Notes under the pieces: model-generated
What the model was told of the DNA's origin: nothing
Database searches by the model: none
Seen by the model: the letters and a program-made list of their open reading frames with translations, nothing else
Made by a program: the position numbers and the translations under genes
Part shown: one piece after another, positions 14,355 through 19,155 of the stretch
How the letters are laid out: every line of letters starts with the position of its first letter
Position numbering within the stretch: position 1 is the first letter of the stretch
From: DASQWC01 sp035640475
Lineage (GTDB): Bacteria > Actinomycetota > JAICYB01
Direction of reading: 5' to 3'
Assembly (NCBI GenBank): GCA_035640475.1
Contig: DASQWC010000069.1
Coordinates: 1-19,155, forward strand
DNA: 19,155 nucleotides

Positions 14355-14828
14355 ATGCGCTGCCCGTATTGCCGCGACTCTAATACACGCGTCGTCGATT
14401 CTCGGGACGCGGAGGGCGGATTTGCCGTCCGGCGTCGGCGCGAGTGCACCGCCTGCTCCCAGCGATTCACGTCCTTCGAGCGGATGGACAGCGTCCCGCT
14501 CGTCGTGGTCAAGCGCGACGGGAGCCGGCAGCCCTTCGACCGCGCCAAGGTCATCTCCGGGCTGAGCAAGGCCTGCGCGAACCGTCCGATCACCGACGAG
14601 GAGATGCTGCGCATCTGCGACGAGGTGGAGGAGGCGGCACGCGGACGGGGAGCCGAGGTCTCGTCGGACGACGTGGGCAAGGACGTCCTGGCGCACCTCA
14701 AGCAGATCGACGAGGTGGCCTATGTGCGGTTCGCCTCGGTGTATCGCGAGTTTTCAGACGTCACGGAGTTCGAGCGGGTGATCCAGGAGCTGGATGAAAC
14801 AGAAAGACGTGTCGGCGGGCGGGGATAG
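14355..14828 (+). CDS. nrdR: Transcriptional repressor NrdR
   Basis: This 157-residue protein has an N-terminal zinc ribbon, MRCPYC...RRECTACSQRFTSFER, with ligands C3, C6, C31 and C34. It is followed by an ATP-cone domain (about residues 46-136: VVVKRDGSRQPFDRAKVISGLSKAC) that senses ATP/dATP. When dATP is high, NrdR represses ribonucleotide reductase operons by binding paired boxes. Two such boxes lie directly upstream, so autoregulation together with nrdJ is expected. The ATG at 14355 is fixed by the MxCPxC start; the upstream GGGGG is a modest ribosome binding site. nrdJ begins 37 bp after the stop. Confidence 0.97.
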   Translation: MRCPYCRDSNTRVVDSRDAEGGFAVRRRRECTACSQRFTSFERMDSVPLVVVKRDGSRQPFDRAKVISGLSKACANRPITDEEMLRICDEVEEAARGRGAEVSSDDVGKDVLAHLKQIDEVAYVRFASVYREFSDVTEFERVIQELDETERRVGGRG

Positions 14829-14865
14829 GGTCGCCGGCCTGTAGACGGAAAGGGAGGCTTTCTTT

Positions 14866-17800
14866 ATGGCCAACGGGCGGGCGCAGACCGGACGGAAGAA
14901 CGGCGGGAATGGCAACGGCAAGCGGACGGCCACCGTACCGCGAGCCGGACTCACCATCACTCGCCGATTCACGACGCCCGACGTCCATCCCTACGACGAT
15001 GTCGAGTGGGAGCGCCGCAAGGCCCAGATCGTCTCCTGGAAGGGAAAAGTCTCCTTCGAGCAGGACGACGTCGAGTTCCCGTCGACGTGGTCGCTGAACG
15101 CGACGAACATCGTCGCCGAGAAGTACTTCCGCGGGAAGCTCAACACGCCGAGCCGTGAATGGTCCGTTCGTCAGATCGTCGATCGCGTCGTCGACACTAT
15201 CGCCGGCTGGGGAACCGAGCAGGGACGGTTCGCGACCGGCGACGACCGTGACTCGTTCGTCGCCGAGCTCAAGCACGTCCTCGTCACGCAAAAGGCGTCC
15301 TTCAACTCACCGGTGTGGTTCAACATCGGGGTGCCGGGCCGGGCCCAGCAAGCGAGCGCTTGCCAGCCTTATGGCGCTTTGGTCAGTACACCGGATGGCC
15401 TCATTCCGATTGGACGGCTTGTTGAGACAAACGCTGTTGGCGCGAAGGTTTTCGACGCTAGCGGTTTGACCAAGGTTGTTGCGGTCAAGGCAAACGGCGT
15501 CAAGGAAGTTCTACGAGTTCACACAAAGGCTGGCTACACGCTTGACGTGACTGCAGATCACCTCGTCTGGCGGAGCGGCAGCGGCAAGCGTTCTGCGTTT
15601 GTAGAAGCTGGCGCGCTTGAAGTCGGCGATCAGCTGCACTGGCATCGCAATGAGTCTTGGGGTGAAGGCGAGATAGATGGCAGGGAAATCGCCGAAGCCG
15701 CCCTCGCTGGCTGGCTTCAATCAGACGGCTTTGTAGGCCAATACGTCGGTACAAACCGATCACTCACCATCGAGGCGATGACAGTTACCCAGGCTGAACG
15801 TGACTGGGTAATGGCGGCCATTGAGTACGTCTTCCCAGATGTCCACCGTCATACGCGAGATGTTGCGACTCAGGATCCAACGCTCGATTGCAAGCGAGTA
15901 CGCCTCTATGGAGAAGCTCTCTCCGACTTTGTCGAGAAGTGGCAACTGCGTACGCGAGGCGTGGACATGGAAGTCCCTGCACCACTGATGACGGCGCCCC
16001 TGCCCATAGTTGCGGCGTATCTCCAGAGCCTGTTCCAAGCAGAAGGTTACGTCGCTATGCGCGACCGCTCTGCCTACATCGGACTCGACATGATCTCCGA
16101 GCACCTGGTCCGCGGTGTCCAGAAGCTGCTTACCAGGTTTGGGATCTTTTCCCGCGTGCGCTTCAAGTCCGACAAGCGTTCCGACAGAAAGGGTTGTTGG
16201 TCACTAGCCATTCAGGTTGCAGGTGATCGCCGAGCGTTCGCCGACGAGATTGGGTTCATTGACCCTCGCAAGGCTGAGAAGCTGGAGCAGACATTCGCAC
16301 TACCGGGTAAGCCAGCGCTCGATTCCAAGCGGCTTGAGGTCGAGCGGATCGAATCAATCGGAGTGATGGATGTCTACGATATCCAGACCGAGAGTGGCGA
16401 GTACCTGACAAGCGGCGGACTCAGAGTCCATAACTGCTTCATCCTTCACGTGGACGACTCGATGGACTCGATCGCGGACTGGTACCGCGATGAGATGTTC
16501 ATCTTCAAGGGCGGCTCCGGCTCGGGATTGAACGTCTCCAATCTCCGTTCCTCCTACGAGCAACTGGGCATCGGCGGCTACTCGTCCGGCCCGGTCTCGT
16601 TCATGCGCGGCGCCGACGCGTCGGCGGGGACGATCAAGTCGGGCGGAGCGACTCGGCGCGCCGCGAAGATGGTGGTCTTCAACGTCGATCACCCCGACCT
16701 GCTCGAGCTCAACGACGGCTCGCCCGGATTCGTGTGGTGCAAGGCCGTCGAGGAGCGCAAGGCACGTGCGCTGAAGGCGGCGGGATTCGATATGGCCGTC
16801 GACTCGGGCGTCGACGCGTATTCGATCCAGTATCAGAACGCCAACAATTCGGTGCGCGTGACTGACGAGTACATGCAGGCGTACCTAGACGGCCGCCAGT
16901 GGAACCTGCGCGCCGTCACGACGGGCGACGTCGTGCGCAGCTACGAGTCGCGCGAGATCATGAGCCAGATCGCTCGAGCGGCGTGGGAATGCGCCGACCC
17001 GGGCATGCAGTACCACTCGACGATCAACGACTGGCACACCGCCCCGGCGGCGGGACCGATCACTGCGTCCAACCCGTGCTCGGAGTACATGCACATCGAC
17101 AACTCGCCGTGCAATCTCGCGTCGATCAACCTGCTGAAGTTCCTTCGGGACGACGGCACGTTCGACGTCGAGGCGTTCGAGCACACGGTCGAGATCGTGT
17201 TGCTCGGGCAGGCGATCCTGTGCGTGGCCGCCGACTACCCGACGGAAAACATCGGACGAAACGCGCGCGGCTTCCGCCAGCTCGGCATCGGCTACGCGAA
17301 CCTCGGCGCCCTTCTCATGGCGTTGGGCGCCCCGTACGACTCCAACCCGGGACGTGCGTGGGCCGCGGCGATCACGTCGCTCATGCAGGGTGCGTCCTAT
17401 CGCGCGTCGGCTCGGTTCGCCGAGATCGTGGGTCCGTTCCCCGGCACCGACGACCTTCCGGGATTTGCGCATCCGGAGAACCGCGAGGCAACGCTGCGCG
17501 TGTTGCGCAAGCACGCGGCGTTCACGCGGGCGATCGCCGAGTCACCCAACGATGAGGACCGCAAGCTCGACAGACGCATTGACATGTTCCGCGACGAGAT
17601 CGTCGGAGCAGGACGGCCCGTGCAGGCCGACGACGACCTCGCGCGTGTCGTCGATCGCGCCAACGCCGTGTGGGCCGAAGCCGTGATGCTCGCCGAGCAG
17701 TTCGGCGTCGAGAACTCACAGGTGTCCGTGCTCGCTCCGACCGGAACGATCGGCTTCATGATGGATTGCGACACGACCGGAGTCGAGCCCGATCTCGCGC

Positions 17801-18843
17801 TAAAGAAGGTCAAGAAGATGGTCGGCGGCGGGACGATGTCGATCGTCAACCAGACCGTTCCACGGGCGCTGCGCCGCCTCGGCTACAACGAGGAGCAGCT
17901 CGAGGCGATCGTCGCCTTCATCGACGAGAACAACACCGTCGTCGGCGCGCCGGCGCTGAAGCCCGAGCATTACGACGTGTTCGCGTGCTCCTTCACGACC
18001 GACAACCTGATCCCACACATGGGCCATCTGCGGATGATGGCTGCGGTGCAGCCGTTGCTGTCCGGCGCGATCTCCAAAACCGTGAACATTCCGGAGTCCG
18101 CCAGCGTCGAGGACATGGAGGAGATCTTCGTCGAGGGCTGGCGGCTCGGTTTGAAGGCCGTGGCGATGTACCGCGACAACTGCAAGGCGGACCAGCCGCT
18201 GTCGGCCGAATCCAAGGCCGCGGAGCCCGAAGCGGTGACCACGCCCGGTGAAGCGCCGCGCAAGCGTCTGCCGCGCATCCGCGACTCGCGGACGTACTCA
18301 TTCCGCGTCGCCGACACGGAGGGCTACATCCACGTCGGTCTGTATCCGGACACCGGGCAGCCGGGCGAGCTCTTTATCAAGGTCTCGAAGCAGGGCTCGA
18401 CGCTGCAGGGCGTCATGGCCGATTTCGCGCTCGCCGTGTCGATGGGCCTGCAGCACGGTGTGCCGCTCGAGACGTTCGTCCAGAAGTTCATGAACGACAC
18501 GTTCGAGCCGCACGGCATCACCGACGACCCGGACATCCGGTTCGCGAAGTCGCTGATGGACTACATCTTCCGGCGCCTCGCGATCGACTTCCTGCCGGAG
18601 AACAAGCGTCTCGCGCTCGGGATCCGGTCGGTGCAGGAGCGCGAGGACGAGCTCAACGGCGACACGAACGGCAAGAACATCATCCGGGTGGACGAGCCGG
18701 GAGCTTCGTCGTCGGTCGAATCGACCGCCGATCTGGTGCCGGCGCTGGACGCACCTCTCTGCTCGAACTGCGGTACGAGAATGCGACCAGCCGGTTCGTG
18801 CTTCGCTTGTGAATCATGTGGGAGTACTTCTGGATGTAGTTAG
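14866..18843 (+). CDS. nrdJ: Class II (adenosylcobalamin-dependent) ribonucleotide reductase NrdJ, intein-containing precursor
   Basis: The 1325-residue precursor would yield a 967-residue enzyme after removal of residues 166-523. The reductase makes deoxyribonucleotides using a B12-derived thiyl radical, with or without oxygen. The key cysteines by comparison with class I NrdA are C524 (ACFIL, directly after the intein), C738 in NPCSE (thiyl radical, with E740) and C749 in SPCNLASINL. Further family signatures are APTGTIGFMMDCDTTGVEPD and KTVNIPESAS. The C-terminus (LCSNCGTRM...CESCGSTSGCS) carries the Cys-rich zinc/redox tail. AGGGAGG lies eight bases before the ATG. nrdR and its boxes just upstream imply dATP-dependent control. 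The last ~30 codons (from about 18751) have codon use unlike the rest. The start of another gene overlaps the 3' end. Confidence 0.97.
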   Translation: MANGRAQTGRKNGGNGNGKRTATVPRAGLTITRRFTTPDVHPYDDVEWERRKAQIVSWKGKVSFEQDDVEFPSTWSLNATNIVAEKYFRGKLNTPSREWSVRQIVDRVVDTIAGWGTEQGRFATGDDRDSFVAELKHVLVTQKASFNSPVWFNIGVPGRAQQASACQPYGALVSTPDGLIPIGRLVETNAVGAKVFDASGLTKVVAVKANGVKEVLRVHTKAGYTLDVTADHLVWRSGSGKRSAFVEAGALEVGDQLHWHRNESWGEGEIDGREIAEAALAGWLQSDGFVGQYVGTNRSLTIEAMTVTQAERDWVMAAIEYVFPDVHRHTRDVATQDPTLDCKRVRLYGEALSDFVEKWQLRTRGVDMEVPAPLMTAPLPIVAAYLQSLFQAEGYVAMRDRSAYIGLDMISEHLVRGVQKLLTRFGIFSRVRFKSDKRSDRKGCWSLAIQVAGDRRAFADEIGFIDPRKAEKLEQTFALPGKPALDSKRLEVERIESIGVMDVYDIQTESGEYLTSGGLRVHNCFILHVDDSMDSIADWYRDEMFIFKGGSGSGLNVSNLRSSYEQLGIGGYSSGPVSFMRGADASAGTIKSGGATRRAAKMVVFNVDHPDLLELNDGSPGFVWCKAVEERKARALKAAGFDMAVDSGVDAYSIQYQNANNSVRVTDEYMQAYLDGRQWNLRAVTTGDVVRSYESREIMSQIARAAWECADPGMQYHSTINDWHTAPAAGPITASNPCSEYMHIDNSPCNLASINLLKFLRDDGTFDVEAFEHTVEIVLLGQAILCVAADYPTENIGRNARGFRQLGIGYANLGALLMALGAPYDSNPGRAWAAAITSLMQGASYRASARFAEIVGPFPGTDDLPGFAHPENREATLRVLRKHAAFTRAIAESPNDEDRKLDRRIDMFRDEIVGAGRPVQADDDLARVVDRANAVWAEAVMLAEQFGVENSQVSVLAPTGTIGFMMDCDTTGVEPDLALKKVKKMVGGGTMSIVNQTVPRALRRLGYNEEQLEAIVAFIDENNTVVGAPALKPEHYDVFACSFTTDNLIPHMGHLRMMAAVQPLLSGAISKTVNIPESASVEDMEEIFVEGWRLGLKAVAMYRDNCKADQPLSAESKAAEPEAVTTPGEAPRKRLPRIRDSRTYSFRVADTEGYIHVGLYPDTGQPGELFIKVSKQGSTLQGVMADFALAVSMGLQHGVPLETFVQKFMNDTFEPHGITDDPDIRFAKSLMDYIFRRLAIDFLPENKRLALGIRSVQEREDELNGDTNGKNIIRVDEPGASSSVESTADLVPALDAPLCSNCGTRMRPAGSCFACESCGSTSGCS
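15361..16434 (+). other. Intein with LAGLIDADG homing endonuclease, within NrdJ
   Basis: This in-frame insert encodes 358 residues, from Cys1 (SA|CQPYGAL) to a C-terminal VHN, followed by Cys+1 of the host protein. Splicing blocks are visible: block A (CQPYGALVSTPDGLIPIGRL), block B TADH (T64, H67), block F (VYDIQTESGEYLTSGGL) and block G (HN|C). The centre holds two LAGLIDADG-type motifs, LAGWLQSDGFVG (acidic D122) and YLQSLFQAEGYVA (acidic E228), so the endonuclease may be active. G+C, particularly at third codon positions, is lower than in the flanking host sequence, with many GTT, GCA, CTT and CGA codons, indicating later arrival. The ends are set by aligning to the host motif SACFIL. Confidence 0.95.
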
Positions 18844-19155
18844 CGACGTTGTAGAACACGAAAGCAAGGTGGTTACAACCGAAGAGATCGTTAAGGCGAT
18901 TGTCGCTTCGAAGAGATGGGAAACGCGAGGACGGGATCTTCCGGATTTCATTCAGTCGAAGGACTACCGAGAGTTTCCTGAAACAACGGCCGATAGGCTT
19001 CTACATCGACTCTCGGTTGGAGGACCAAGCTCCGCTACGACGTTTCCGTATCCGAAAGGGGACGCTGGGGCTCGGACATTCGTCCACGCGGACCCGTTAG
19101 ATGAGTTCGCGCTTCGTTATCTAGCGGCACCCGTAATCGCGCATACAGATGCGCT
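18818..19155 (+). CDS. 5' part of an unassigned gene, possibly reverse-transcriptase-like
   Basis: A reading frame stays open from GTG 18818 to the window end (112 codons). GTG 18869 is the other plausible start; neither has a good ribosome binding site. From 18818 it would overlap the nrdJ stop by 26 bp. Visible segments are ASKRWETRGRDLPDFIQSKD, YREFPETTADRLLHRL, and FPYPKGDAGARTFVHADPLD followed by EFALRYLAAPVIAHTDAL. The pattern PK-x2-(A)G-x-R-x5-DPxDE-x3-RYL resembles the first conserved region (motifs 0/1) of bacterial reverse transcriptases, including those of defence systems, but no catalytic YxDD box lies in the window. Codons such as AGA, TTA, GTT, CTT and CTA are frequent, unlike neighbouring genes. 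The coding call is fairly sound; the product is a guess. Confidence 0.5.
   Translation, partial: MGVLLDVVSDVVEHESKVVTTEEIVKAIVASKRWETRGRDLPDFIQSKDYREFPETTADRLLHRLSVGGPSSATTFPYPKGDAGARTFVHADPLDEFALRYLAAPVIAHTDA

Noticed and set aside
15361..16434. Reading the nrdJ insert as a group I or II intron or as a frameshift
   Set aside because: The reading frame is uninterrupted through both borders, and protein-splicing blocks A, B, F and G are present, so an intein explains it fully.
18900..19100. A 66-codon frame after nrdJ (MSLRRDGKRE start)
   Set aside because: It is out of frame with the longer open frame 18818-19155, begins at TTG without a ribosome binding site, and has no recognisable content.

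Overview
The window is GC-rich, densely packed bacterial chromosome and reads as an actinobacterium (Actinomycetota). The signs are GTG starts and 4-bp stop/start overlaps throughout, a SufU-type iron-sulfur cluster scaffold, an F420-type LLM oxidoreductase, DUF3105 and DUF1918 proteins, GAAC-N4-GTTC SOS boxes, and a lexA / LysM protein / nrdR order that matches Mycobacterium Rv2720-Rv2719c-Rv2718c. A deep-branching or uncultured lineage is likely, but the class cannot be fixed from the sequence alone.

Layout. 1-1025: the end of a suf iron-sulfur cluster operon (3' end of sufS, sufU, sufT). 1032-1826 (minus): a membrane-anchored DUF3105 protein. 1853-4375: apolipoprotein N-acyltransferase (lnt), an RpiB/LacAB-like isomerase, a small unknown protein and a DUF1918 protein. 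4379-5503 (minus): an LLM-class oxidoreductase. 5521-9310: gpsA, a polytopic membrane protein and a GH15 trehalase/glucoamylase-like enzyme, joined by 4-bp overlaps. 9318-10697: an M20 dipeptidase-like metallohydrolase. 10698-12541: an ECF sigma factor between two membrane proteins that share an extracytoplasmic motif; the downstream one is the likely anti-sigma factor. 12538-14231: an SOS module of lexA, an M23 peptidase and a LysM protein. The LysM promoter carries two perfect LexA boxes, 20 bp apart, inside a 17-bp direct repeat. 14282-18843: tandem NrdR boxes, nrdR, and nrdJ (class II, B12-dependent ribonucleotide reductase) interrupted by a 358-residue intein with a LAGLIDADG endonuclease. 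18818-19155: the start of a gene that runs off the window, of atypical codon use, possibly a reverse-transcriptase-like protein.

How the parts fit. The right half is a DNA-damage and DNA-precursor locus. LexA would repress itself and the LysM putative division inhibitor, while NrdR would repress its own operon with nrdJ. Foreign-looking DNA appears twice here: the intein, placed immediately before an active-site cysteine of NrdJ, and the sequence from about 18751 onward. There codon use changes within the last ~30 codons of nrdJ and stays atypical into the next gene, as expected for an element integrated into the 3' end of nrdJ. This second case is the most promising lead for an undescribed accessory system, but only its edge is visible.

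No tRNA, rRNA, CRISPR array or insertion sequence was seen. No gene-free stretch exceeds 300 bases; the longest two are 123 bp each (13776-13898 and 14232-14354), and both hold the regulatory sites listed.
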